Origin: Clostridium_AD sp050717545
Lineage (GTDB): Bacteria > Bacillota > Clostridia > Clostridiales > Clostridiaceae
Length of the DNA: 64,000 bases
NCBI RefSeq assembly: GCF_050717545.1
Contig: NZ_JBOITN010000037.1
Coordinates: 1-64,000, forward strand
Direction of reading: 5' to 3'
Under the pieces are notes generated by a model that saw nothing but the letters and a program-made list of their open reading frames with translations, had not been told where the DNA came from and ran no database searches. The position numbers were made by a program, and so were the translations under genes. Below are positions 18,056-25,848 of the stretch, piece after piece. Position 1 is the stretch's first letter. Every line of letters starts with the position of its first letter.

Positions 18056-18685
18056 CTATTTTATAACATCGCCTTCCAAAAGATGGCTTGTATCATTTAA
18101 AGTCTCTATTTTAGCATTAAAATCCTCATCAAAAATAATTTTACTAACAGAGGTATTGCCTAACATGATTTTGTGATACATAGTCATTTTAAGGTCAAAA
18201 ATGCCTATTAGCCCTGCTTTAATAATTCCACTATGAGCTACTATAATAATACTATGTCCAATATGCCTTTGTGCAATTTCTAATATCGCCTTATGTGCCC
18301 TAAGGCTCGCTTTTTTAAGACTTAAATCACCACCACATAATGGTCCATTTATTTCATCAGTTCTCCATTCAATTACCTTTTTCGGAAAATTAGATTCAAT
18401 TTCTTTTATAGTAAGGCCTTCCCATTCGCCAAAATTTATTTCTCTTAAGTCTTCTGCAATTCCAATATCCTTATTGCTACCTTCACTAATTATTTCCGCT
18501 GTTTTATTAGCTCTCTTTAGTGGACTTGAGTAAATAAAATCAAACTTGTTGTTAAATTTTTTACTTAGATTTTCTGCTTGATAAATGCCCTCATTAGATA
18601 GTTCTATATCACTACATCCTTGAAATTTTCCTAAAGCATTCCAACCAGTTTCACCATGTCTTACGAGTGTTATTGTTGTATTCAT
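18056..18685 (-). CDS. Histidine phosphatase family protein (phosphoglycerate-mutase fold)
   Basis: 209 aa. Catalytic LVRHGETGWN at the N-terminus, ring arginine in YSSPLKRA, acid E in INFGEWEGL and second His in VAHSGI. The closest functional types are alpha-ribazole phosphatase (CobC) and broad-specificity sugar phosphatases. No cobalamin genes are adjacent, so I leave the substrate open. Monocistronic. Confidence 0.88.
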   Translation of the reverse strand: MNTTITLVRHGETGWNALGKFQGCSDIELSNEGIYQAENLSKKFNNKFDFIYSSPLKRANKTAEIISEGSNKDIGIAEDLREINFGEWEGLTIKEIESNFPKKVIEWRTDEINGPLCGGDLSLKKASLRAHKAILEIAQRHIGHSIIIVAHSGIIKAGLIGIFDLKMTMYHKIMLGNTSVSKIIFDEDFNAKIETLNDTSHLLEGDVIK

Positions 18686-18718
18686 TATTATTCACATCCT
18701 ATTAATATTATAAGTTTA

Positions 18719-18746
18719 ATTATCTTCGTCGAAGCTACAATATTAA
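18719..18746 (+). repeat. Hairpin element copy, CTTC/GAAG variant
   Basis: ATTATCTTCGTCGAAGCTAC then AATATTAA. The central stem is CTTC/GAAG, a compensatory change from CTCC/GGAG. Confidence 0.6.
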
Positions 18747-18794
18747 TAATAACATACTATATAGCTTATTAATTAAGCTATATAGATATTTCAC

Positions 18795-19394
18795 TTACTT
18801 ATCTAAATTTTTAATATAAGATTTCATCTTATCTATATTCATGGCACCTATAAATTTAGAAATAATATTTCCATCTTCATCTATGAAATATGAGGTTGGA
18901 ATCGATGATATCTCATATTTTGCTGCTACGCTTTGATCGGAATCTAAAAGCACTTTGAAAGTATATTTATTTTCGCTAGTAAAAGACTTGACCTCACTTA
19001 AAGGTTCTCCTATATCCACAGCAACTATAACCAAATCCGTATCTTTTGTTTCTTCATATAATTTCTGAATTTCAGGCATTTCACTTTTGCAAGGTGGACA
19101 CCAAGTTGCCCAAAAGTTAAGAAATACTTTTTTACCTTTTAAATCACTTAAAGTCAATTCTTTCCCATCAAGATCCTTTAATTTAAAATCAGGAGCTTTG
19201 GTTTTTATAACATTAGGTTTTATTACACTAGGCTCTTTAATCATATTATTTTCAACGTTGCTATTTTGCAATGAATTTTCAGCAGCTGCTTTATCTTTAG
19301 CATTATTATAATTTTTTATAGTATAAATGGATACCCCTACAAGCGCTACACATGCTATTGTTATACCTATAAGCATTTTTGATGATTTTTTCAT
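18795..19394 (-). CDS. TlpA/ResA-type membrane-anchored thiol-disulfide oxidoreductase
   Basis: 199 aa. N-terminal anchor about 8-26, a polar linker, then a thioredoxin fold with WATWCPPCKSEMPEI and the cis-Pro loop SSIPTSYF. It acts outside the membrane, receiving electrons from CcdA, whose gene lies 20 bp upstream in the same operon. Its usual job (cytochrome c maturation) is doubtful in a clostridium, where extracytoplasmic thiol repair or sporulation is more likely. Confidence 0.9.
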   Translation of the reverse strand: MKKSSKMLIGITIACVALVGVSIYTIKNYNNAKDKAAAENSLQNSNVENNMIKEPSVIKPNVIKTKAPDFKLKDLDGKELTLSDLKGKKVFLNFWATWCPPCKSEMPEIQKLYEETKDTDLVIVAVDIGEPLSEVKSFTSENKYTFKVLLDSDQSVAAKYEISSIPTSYFIDEDGNIISKFIGAMNIDKMKSYIKNLDK

Positions 19395-19414
19395 AATTAT
19401 TCACTCCTCGTAAT

Positions 19415-20119
19415 TTAAAAATTTATAAAGTTCCCATACCGACTTAAGATTGCTAATTTATTAGTGAAAATAACAACGCCCATTATTATCATTAAAACTC
19501 CACTTATTGTGGAAATTATAGGCAGGTACTTGGAAAGCTTTCTAAATTGTTTAGTAAAACTTTCTATAGCTACTGCAGTTAAAATAAATGGAACAGCAAG
19601 TCCAAGGGAATACATTATAAGAAGCAAAACTCCTTTACCTATAGAATCCATGCTTGTAGCATAAATGAGTATTGATGATAATATAGGACCAATACAAGGA
19701 GTCCAACCGGTAGCAAATGCCATTCCCATTATTATTGAGCTAAATGGACCTTTAATTTTATCAAAAGACAAAAATCTTTTCTCACGATAAAATAATTTCA
19801 CTTTAAACACCCCTAGGGTATGCAGCCCAAAAACAATAATAATAACTCCACCGATCTTTCTAAACAAATCCTTATATGTTATTAGTAGTTTCCCTAGAGA
19901 TGTGATAGATATTCCCATTAGAATAAAAATTATAGAAAACCCTAATACAAAACCCAAAGCTCTATATAAAGTTAAAAGTTTTGTTTTGTTTTCCTTTAAT
20001 TCTTCTATAGAAGCACCAGTTAAATAGCTTATATACGCGGGCATTAGCGGGAGAACACAAGGAGATAAAAATGATAGAAGCCCTGCAGAAAAAGCAAGCA
20101 ATATGGGTATATTATCCAA
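19415..20119 (-). CDS. ccdA: CcdA-family thiol-electron transporter
   Basis: 234 aa, six membrane segments. The conserved cysteines are in LSPCVLPLMP and TGWTPCIGP, the pair that passes electrons across the membrane in CcdA/DsbD. It starts at TTG, preceded by GGAGGTGATTTAAT. It is first in an operon with the TlpA-like protein, which it presumably re-reduces using cytosolic thioredoxin. Confidence 0.93.
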   Translation of the reverse strand: MDNIPILLAFSAGLLSFLSPCVLPLMPAYISYLTGASIEELKENKTKLLTLYRALGFVLGFSIIFILMGISITSLGKLLITYKDLFRKIGGVIIIVFGLHTLGVFKVKLFYREKRFLSFDKIKGPFSSIIMGMAFATGWTPCIGPILSSILIYATSMDSIGKGVLLLIMYSLGLAVPFILTAVAIESFTKQFRKLSKYLPIISTISGVLMIIMGVVIFTNKLAILSRYGNFINF

Positions 20120-20193
20120 ATTAAATCACCTCCAAATTTATTATATAAACGCAATGTAACTTTTCAAAGTAGACTCTATTTTCAAAAGCTTTA

Positions 20194-20212
20194 TATACCT
20201 ACTATGGGTATA
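20194..20212. promoter_or_regulatory. Operator-like inverted repeat TATACC-N6-GGGTATA
   Basis: It lies in the divergent region between ccdA and the NifX-like gene. Similar G-tract palindromes are upstream of trxA (53295-53309) and arsR2 (23924-23943). See findings. Confidence 0.4.
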
Positions 20213-20311
20213 CATTATCAAACAAAATTGTGTATTGCAAGAAATATTTATGAACTAAATAATATATGCACATACCGACATCTTTATCCATAAAATTTCT
20301 TAAATTTATGT

Positions 20312-20340
20312 TTGACATTATCTATTATCAGATGTAAAAT
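20312..20340 (+). promoter_or_regulatory. Sigma-A promoter for the NifX-like gene
   Basis: TTGACA, 17 nt, TAAAAT; transcription should start about 30 nt before the gene. Confidence 0.7.
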
Positions 20341-20377
20341 TTCATATAGCAAATAAATAAAACGGAGGTAAAATTTT

Positions 20378-20734
20378 ATGAAATTAGCAATACCTAATAA
20401 TGGTAGCCTGGTAAATCAACATTTTGGAATGAGCAAAAGTTTTGTTATTGCAACTATAGAGGACAAAAAAATTCAAAACATTGAAGAAATATCTGCAGCA
20501 GAACTTTCACATCAACATCAAGGTTTGGCAGATTTGCTTAAAAATAGCGGTGCAACAGTAGTTATTACTGGTGGAATTGGCGGTGGAGCAATTAGCGGTC
20601 TTGAGCAAAACGGCCTCCAAGTAATAAAAGGAGCCTCTGGAGAATACAAAGATGTAATTCAGGAATATATTAATGGATCACTAGAAAACAAAGATGTAAC
20701 TTGTAATCATACAGGAGAACATCATCATCAATAA
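20378..20734 (+). CDS. NifX/NifB-type dinitrogenase-cofactor-like domain protein with His-rich tail
   Basis: 118 aa. The N-terminal MKLAIPNNGSLVNQHFGMS and glycine-rich GGIGGGAISGL are typical of the NifB/NifX/DUF134-associated family, which binds iron-sulfur or molybdenum-iron clusters; most stand-alone clostridial members have no assigned role. The C-terminus CNHTGEHHHQ could bind metal. Strong SD CGGAGGT. No nif genes are nearby. Confidence 0.88.
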   Translation: MKLAIPNNGSLVNQHFGMSKSFVIATIEDKKIQNIEEISAAELSHQHQGLADLLKNSGATVVITGGIGGGAISGLEQNGLQVIKGASGEYKDVIQEYINGSLENKDVTCNHTGEHHHQ

Positions 20735-20748
20735 AAGTTAGTGCACTC

Positions 20749-20988
20749 AGTATAAAGTTTCTCCTGCGTTGCACCAAATAAGAGTTTAAAACGTGAAATT
20801 CCATTAAGAAATTCTAATCTTTTGCAAATATAAAATTCCCTATCGCTCACATTCGGCGTGCGCCGGTTCGCTAGCCTTCCTTCCAGTCAGGCTCACGAGA
20901 ATTTTATATTTTCAAAAGAAGAATTTTAAATGGAATTTCAATGTTTCTGCTCTTCTTATTTGGTGCCACTCGCGGAGAAATTCATACT
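20749..20988. repeat. 240-bp imperfect inverted repeat with GC-rich structured apex
   Basis: The arms 20749-20838 and 20899-20988 pair over about 90 bp with scattered mismatches (for example ACCAAATAAGA, GAAATTCCATT and ATATAAAATTC occur in both arms in opposite sense). The 60-nt apex is much richer in G+C and forms two smaller hairpins, CGGCG-TG-CGCCG (20854-20865) and AGCCT-N11-AGGCT (20873-20893). It could be a non-autonomous mobile element (MITE-like) or a structured RNA. No coding capacity. Confidence 0.75.
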
Positions 20989-21050
20989 ATATCATATTTA
21001 CGCTAAGATGCATCCAGTATGGAATGAATATACGGAAATAATAAAAAAAA

Positions 21051-21092
21051 GAACCTGTTTCAAAATAGAGATTTCTATTTTGAGACAGGTTC
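21051..21092 (-). terminator. Terminator of the arsR2-permease operon
   Basis: GAACCTGT...ACAGGTTC hairpin with 18-bp or longer arms, followed on the minus strand by T-rich sequence. Confidence 0.85.
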
Positions 21093-21104
21093 TTTTAAAC
21101 AATT

Positions 21105-21659
21105 CTATAGTTTTTCAGCATTTTTATAAATAATATCAACTTCATCTTTGGAAACAAGTGCTGATAATAAATATGCAATTATTATTATTCCTGGAATATC
21201 AATTAGAAGTCTTGTAATTGCAAACTTACTTCCAAGAGCTGATATTTCAAACAATAACATTGGAATCTTAGTAGTAGACCAAGCTCCTATAAAGATAAGT
21301 ATGTTGGTAAATTTTACTCCCTTTTTCATGAAAACCGCAGCTACTGGGAATGCTCCATAAAGTGGACCCGCTGCTGCTGACCCTATAATAATTGAAAGTA
21401 TTATCCCTTTAAGACCCGATCCTTCCCCCATATATTTTATCATCATTTCTCTTGGAACCCATATATCAAGCAGTCCAAGTAGCACGAAAACTGGTGGTAT
21501 AACTAAGGCCATTTCCTTAAAACTATATGCAGCAATACTAAAAGATTTCATTCCTAAATCATAATTAAATATCGTTATAATACCTACTGCTATTATCATT
21601 GCAATAAAGTATTTATATCTATTAAATGATTTTTTCATACACTTAAACCACCTTTCCAA
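21105..21659 (-). CDS. Half-size permease, second of a pair (UPF0718/DUF318-like)
   Basis: 184 aa, about four or five membrane helices, with a GSAAAGPLYGAFPVAAVFM segment like those of the ArsP/YraQ permease superfamily. It overlaps the preceding half permease by 17 bp, so the two are translationally coupled and probably form a heterodimer equal to one full permease. Substrate unknown. Last gene of the arsR2 operon. Confidence 0.78.
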   Translation of the reverse strand: MERWFKCMKKSFNRYKYFIAMIIAVGIITIFNYDLGMKSFSIAAYSFKEMALVIPPVFVLLGLLDIWVPREMMIKYMGEGSGLKGIILSIIIGSAAAGPLYGAFPVAAVFMKKGVKFTNILIFIGAWSTTKIPMLLFEISALGSKFAITRLLIDIPGIIIIAYLLSALVSKDEVDIIYKNAEKL

Positions 21660-22119
21660 TGATATATGCTACTAGAAATGAAAATATAAAAGCAAATACA
21701 TTTCTAAATAATGTTAATCTTTTTCCAAAATATTTAACTTCCACAGGTATAGTAACAACTCCTACCATCATTAATGCTGAAATAAAAGCACCTATTTGCA
21801 TATACCCTGCTCCATTTTGTAGTAACATTGCAGCAGTGGGGAATGCAATAAATCCAGGAATTAAAGTTATAGCTCCAACGATTGCCGCAATTACAACCCC
21901 TAGCCATCCTGAATTATTTCCAATAACCTTAGATATTAGTTGTGCATTGAAAACTGCTAGTAAAATCCCAACAAACATAATAACAGTAAGGAATTCAGGC
22001 AAAATATTTTCAAACGCCTTCCAAGCTTTTTTAAGTGCCATTTTTGTTTTTTTCTTATTTTTATAATAGGAAAAAAGCAACAATAAAATTGTTAACCCAT
22101 ACAAAATAAAATTGCTCAT
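21643..22119 (-). CDS. Half-size permease, first of a pair
   Basis: 158 aa, four or five helices. ALITLIPGFIAFPTAAMLL-type segments (here GAITLIPGFIAFPTAAMLL) mirror the GxxxxGPxxxxFPxxA motif of its partner, suggesting an old duplication of one repeat unit. It follows a thioredoxin-like gene in the same operon. Confidence 0.78.
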   Translation of the reverse strand: MSNFILYGLTILLLLFSYYKNKKKTKMALKKAWKAFENILPEFLTVIMFVGILLAVFNAQLISKVIGNNSGWLGVVIAAIVGAITLIPGFIAFPTAAMLLQNGAGYMQIGAFISALMMVGVVTIPVEVKYFGKRLTLFRNVFAFIFSFLVAYIIGKVV

Positions 22120-22158
22120 TCAATGCCCCCCCCAAAATCTAATTATAATTTATCCTTT

Positions 22159-22386
22159 TTATAAATACTTCTTAATTTCCTGTGTCGTTGGAACTCTTCC
22201 CATAATCTTAACTTTTTCATCCACTACTAGAGCTGGTGTTTTCATAACTCCATAGGCCATAATTTGTTTGAAATCAGTAACTTTTTCTATAGTTGCCTCA
22301 ATTCCTAATTCCTCTACTGCCTTTCTTGTGTTTTCCTCTAGTTTTTTGCAACTTGAACATCCTGAACCTAAAACTTTAATTATCAT
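22159..22386 (-). CDS. Small thioredoxin-like redox protein (CxxC)
   Basis: 75 aa from ATG at 22384-22386, chosen because GGAGG lies 8 nt upstream; the open frame runs 12 codons further. GSGCSSCKKLEENTR gives the redox pair, with cis-Pro loop MKTPALVVDEKV. This is the glutaredoxin-like, archaeal-type small thioredoxin often found with DUF318 permeases. It probably hands electrons or a thiol-bound metalloid to the neighbouring permeases. Confidence 0.88.
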   Translation of the reverse strand: MIIKVLGSGCSSCKKLEENTRKAVEELGIEATIEKVTDFKQIMAYGVMKTPALVVDEKVKIMGRVPTTQEIKKYL

Positions 22387-22424
22387 AATATAACCTCCAA
22401 ATTTTTTTTTATTACTAAACATTC

Positions 22425-23441
22425 TTAAACTAACAAATATGAAAATGCATTAAATAGATATCCTATTATAACTATGCCTATTGCAACAATAGCCACAAAT
22501 ATAGTTAATAATTTAGGTTTAACGACTTTACTAAGCATAACTATTGATGGAAGTGAAAGTGCTGTTACTGCCATCATAAATGATAACACTGTACCAATTC
22601 CTACACCTTTACCAAATAATGCTTCTGCTATTGGTAATGTTCCAAATATATCGGCATACATTGGTATACCTACCACTGTTGCAAGTAATACTGCAAACGG
22701 ATTATTATTTCCAACTACATTTTCTATTATAGATTGAGGTATCCAATTGTGAATTGCAGCGCCAATCCCAACCCCTATCAAAACATATAACCATACCTTA
22801 TGAAATACATCTTTAACCTGCTCTTTTGAATATGATATTCTCTCATTTCTTGTAAGTTCAACTATTGGTGCGTCAACATTTTCTATTTCTTTAACAAAAC
22901 CTTCTACATACTTTTCAAGCCCCAATTTATCTATAATAGTTCCACCAATAACTGCTAAAATTAGTCCTACAATTACATATGCTATGGCGATTTTAGCACC
23001 AAAGAAAGACATTAAAATTAATAATGATGCCAAATCTACAAGCGGCGAGGATATAAGAAAGGAAAAAGTTATTCCAAGGGGTAACCCCGCTGAGTTAAAT
23101 CCTATAAATATTGGAATACTAGAACAACTACAAAATGGTGTTATTGTTCCAAGTAATGCCCCTAGTATATTTCCCTTAATCCCCTTAATGTTTCCAAGAA
23201 GTTTTTTTGTTCTTTCTGGTGGAAAGTAACTTTGAATATAAGATATAAAAAAAATAAGCACTGATAATAATATAAAAATCTTTATTGTGTCATAGATAAA
23301 AAAATGTAGGCTTCCACCTAGTCTCTCCTTAATTGATAAGCCAAATATCTTTTCTACAAATCCCTGAATGATATTTGAGAGCCAAGTCATTTTTAATATT
23401 TCATCATTTATCCAAGTAAATATCTGCGAAATTACATTCAT
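22425..23441 (-). CDS. Full-size permease, ArsP/UPF0718 (DUF318) family
   Basis: 338 aa. GTITPFCSCSSIPIFIGF carries the Cys motif typical of this family and GIPMYADIFGTLPIAEAL is the second-repeat counterpart. Some members export organoarsenicals (ArsP); others have no known substrate. The GTG three codons upstream is part of the SD, so ATG at 23439-23441 is chosen. Directly behind the second arsR. Confidence 0.88.
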   Translation of the reverse strand: MNVISQIFTWINDEILKMTWLSNIIQGFVEKIFGLSIKERLGGSLHFFIYDTIKIFILLSVLIFFISYIQSYFPPERTKKLLGNIKGIKGNILGALLGTITPFCSCSSIPIFIGFNSAGLPLGITFSFLISSPLVDLASLLILMSFFGAKIAIAYVIVGLILAVIGGTIIDKLGLEKYVEGFVKEIENVDAPIVELTRNERISYSKEQVKDVFHKVWLYVLIGVGIGAAIHNWIPQSIIENVVGNNNPFAVLLATVVGIPMYADIFGTLPIAEALFGKGVGIGTVLSFMMAVTALSLPSIVMLSKVVKPKLLTIFVAIVAIGIVIIGYLFNAFSYLLV

Positions 23442-23498
23442 AATTGCCACCTCCTTTTAATATAATTCTTAATTATTTCTACTGAATTTTCTACTAAA

Positions 23499-23867
23499 TT
23501 AACCATTAGTTTTACATTTATTTTTAAACAGTTCTACATAATCATCATTTCTTTTAATCTTTTCCAAATCCCTTTGTATAACTTCGTAATTATCTGGGTT
23601 TAAGATTATTTTCTCTAGTATTTCTTTAAGAAGATTATTCTCCTTGTCAATGTAATAGTATATAAATTGTTCTCGCCTTTCATCTTTTACAAATCCCATA
23701 TCTCGAAGTTTTCCTAAGTGCTTTGATATTTTTGGCTGACCCTCTTCTAATATCCCTTGTATTTGACATACACAAAGCTCTTTATGATATAGTAATACTA
23801 AAATTCTAAGCCTTGTTTCATCAGATAACACTTTAAATAAATTCATTAGTTTTTCCATTTCCTCCAC
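23499..23867 (-). CDS. ArsR-family metalloregulator (second copy)
   Basis: 122 aa. KELCVCQI gives Cys32 and Cys34, the classic arsenite/antimonite site; recognition helix GQPKISKHLGKLRD. It probably starts at GTG 23865-23867 behind AAAGGA; ATG codons at residues 4 and 8 are alternatives. It heads the permease-thioredoxin operon and likely represses it. Confidence 0.92.
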   Translation of the reverse strand: MEEMEKLMNLFKVLSDETRLRILVLLYHKELCVCQIQGILEEGQPKISKHLGKLRDMGFVKDERREQFIYYYIDKENNLLKEILEKIILNPDNYEVIQRDLEKIKRNDDYVELFKNKCKTNG

Positions 23868-23881
23868 ATCCTTATCCTTTA

Positions 23882-23908
23882 ATCATTACCTTCGGTGCTG
23901 CAATATTA
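23882..23908 (+). repeat. Hairpin element copy upstream of arsR2
   Basis: ATCATTACCTTCGGTGCTG then CAATATTA. The stem is TACC/GGTG with one G-T pair. Confidence 0.6.
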
Positions 23909-23923
23909 CACAAAAAATATTAC

Positions 23924-23943
23924 ATATACTCGTATGGGTATAT
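23924..23943. promoter_or_regulatory. Operator-like palindrome upstream of arsR2
   Basis: ATATAC-N8-GTATAT, perfect 6-bp arms, in the promoter region of the arsR2 operon. An ArsR binding site is inferred from position. Confidence 0.45.
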
Positions 23944-24046
23944 AAGTATAGTATGCCTAATCTAATTATTTGTCAACCATTTTTATTAAATAGTTGAATA
24001 TTAAAAATTTACAAAAGTCTAATTAGTTTATTTATAACAATATAAA

Positions 24047-24067
24047 AAGGCCCTAAAATAGGGCCTT
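24047..24067 (-). terminator. Terminator after the orphan ECF ATPase
   Basis: AAGGCCCT-N5-AGGGCCTT, followed by TTTTATA on the minus strand. Confidence 0.85.
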
Positions 24068-24069
24068 AA

Positions 24070-24120
24070 ATCATCATCTACGGTGCTGTAACATTAACGA
24101 CTTCTGAAATGTCGTTAAAT
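24070..24120 (+). repeat. Full-length hairpin element with both stems
   Basis: ATCATCATCTACGGTGCTG, then TAACATT, then AACGAC-N9-GTCGTT (24096-24116) and TAAAT. This is the most complete copy and shows the two-hairpin layout. Its right end reaches into the stop codon of the ECF ATPase gene. Confidence 0.75.
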
Positions 24121-24843
24121 TATATTGTTATCAAATAAAAACTTTTTATCTTCCATTATTTCCTTGTAATCCCCATCTCTTAAAATTGTATGATCATTTG
24201 AAAATACAACAACTCTTTTAAATACATCCTCTACGTACTCAAAATCATGAGTTGAACACAAAATTGTTTTTCCAGCTTCATTTAGTTCAATCATTAATTT
24301 CTTTAAAAATCTTTTAGACTCAGGATCAAGCCCATTCATAGGCTCATCAAAAACAAGTACTTCTGGATTCATAACAAGTACGGATGCTATAGCTATTTTT
24401 CTTTTTTCGCCTCCACTTAGATGGTATGGCTGCCTATCTTTTAAGTGTTCAACCTTTAATAATTTTAATATATCCAAAACCCTAATACTTACATCATCTT
24501 CTGACATATTCATTTGTCTTATACCAAAGGCTATCTCATCATACACATTTGAACAAAATAGTTGTACTTCAGAATTTTGAAATATAAATCCAATCTTTTT
24601 ATGAAAACCCTTTGAAAATTTATCATTTTGAAGTTTTTTTGAGGTTATATTTTGTCCTTCAAAGTCGTAACTTCCACTACTCGGATTAACTAACCCATTA
24701 ATTAATTTCATAAGTGTAGATTTACCGCTTCCATTTGGTCCTATAAAAGCTACGGATTCACCTGACTTTATTTGCACGCTTACATCTTTAAGTGCCAAAA
24801 CACCACATTCATATGAGTAATAAATATTTTTAATCTGAATCAC
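24115..24843 (-). CDS. ECF-type/CbiO-like ABC transporter ATPase
   Basis: 242 aa from GTG at 24841-24843 (frame open six codons upstream; MIQIKNIYYSY-type N-terminus fits this start). Walker A GPNGSGKST, signature LSGGEKRK, Walker B VLVFDEPMNGLDP. Partner of the adjacent transmembrane protein. No S-component or CbiM is nearby, so the substrate (vitamin or metal) is unknown. Confidence 0.9.
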   Translation of the reverse strand: MIQIKNIYYSYECGVLALKDVSVQIKSGESVAFIGPNGSGKSTLMKLINGLVNPSSGSYDFEGQNITSKKLQNDKFSKGFHKKIGFIFQNSEVQLFCSNVYDEIAFGIRQMNMSEDDVSIRVLDILKLLKVEHLKDRQPYHLSGGEKRKIAIASVLVMNPEVLVFDEPMNGLDPESKRFLKKLMIELNEAGKTILCSTHDFEYVEDVFKRVVVFSNDHTILRDGDYKEIMEDKKFLFDNNII

Positions 24844-24847
24844 AAAA

Positions 24848-25642
24848 TCACGCCCTAACAAAATATAAATATGAAGCTATAAAACCTATATCAATTATAA
24901 TACATACCATATCATTTAACCTAAAACTTAACGTGCCATGCAATTTATACTCTCCTGTAAATCCTCTACATTCCATTGCTGCATACATTTCATCAGCCAT
25001 TTCCTTTGACTTTATAAACATTGTGCCTATTATTCCTGATACCGAAGTGCTCTTATTTTTATTTTTCCCTACAGACCTTAACTTAAGAGCATACAACATA
25101 TTTAATGAAAATTCTCCGAATATAATAATATACTTTATAGTAATATCTAAAACCAAGATAAAAATATCTGGTATAAAAAACAGTTTTAATGTCTTAGTTG
25201 TTTCATTCCATTGAGAAATGGATGACGTAATATTAACTATTGTTATTGTTGTTAATGTCTTAATTACAATTAATATACTATTATTTTCATTACCCATAAA
25301 TATAGACGGCAAAAGCACAATAAGAGTAAAAATTGATACAATTACTGCCATTCTTATTATGTGTTTTATTTCTTCTACATTAAGTATACTAATAATAAGT
25401 AATAAACACACGTCTATTATTAGTAAAAAACCAAAACTTCTTGATAAGGATACCAATATTATAAGCAAAAATGCAGTTATAATCTTAGTTATCGCATTTA
25501 TTTTAAATCTATTAGATTTATGTTTTGAACCATACTTAAATTTTGAAAGCATCTTCAGAATTGATAGTATACTCTTGTTAATAAATCCATTCTTCGCAGC
25601 ACTCGGAACATAATCATCTTTTTTTAATAACCATTCTGGCAT
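24848..25642 (-). CDS. ECF transporter T component (CbiQ/EcfT-like)
   Basis: 264 aa. Five or six membrane segments and a cytosolic coupling motif region (ADEMYAAMECRGFTG) with the Ala-Met-Glu-x-Arg-Gly pattern of EcfT/CbiQ. The N-terminal MPEWLLKKDDYVP is typical of CbiQ-like members. Its stop lies a few bases before the GTG start of the ATPase, so the two are coupled. A second, canonical ECF module is at 58730-61296. Confidence 0.87.
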   Translation of the reverse strand: MPEWLLKKDDYVPSAAKNGFINKSILSILKMLSKFKYGSKHKSNRFKINAITKIITAFLLIILVSLSRSFGFLLIIDVCLLLIISILNVEEIKHIIRMAVIVSIFTLIVLLPSIFMGNENNSILIVIKTLTTITIVNITSSISQWNETTKTLKLFFIPDIFILVLDITIKYIIIFGEFSLNMLYALKLRSVGKNKNKSTSVSGIIGTMFIKSKEMADEMYAAMECRGFTGEYKLHGTLSFRLNDMVCIIIDIGFIASYLYFVRA

Positions 25643-25772
25643 TTAGAACTCCCTCTTTTCCCTGACCTTTTTACAATTACCCTTGTTATTATTATAATTC
25701 AATTCAAACTAGTATACTAGCAATTTTTATTGGTATAATTATTATTAAGACATAAAAATAATTAACAATTAA

Positions 25773-25812
25773 ATTATCGCCTACGGAGCTGCAATATTAA
25801 CCACGTTAAATT
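25773..25812 (+). repeat. Hairpin element copy upstream of the EcsC-like gene
   Basis: ATTATCGCCTACGGAGCTG, then CAATATTAACCACGTTAAAT. The second hairpin is present only as a collapsed remnant. Confidence 0.65.
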
Positions 25813-25848
25813 ATTATAATGTAAAATATATATTTAAAAGGAGCAAAA

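Noticed and set aside
20378..20734. Nitrogen-fixation gene
   Set aside because: The domain alone does not indicate nif function and no other nif genes are nearby.
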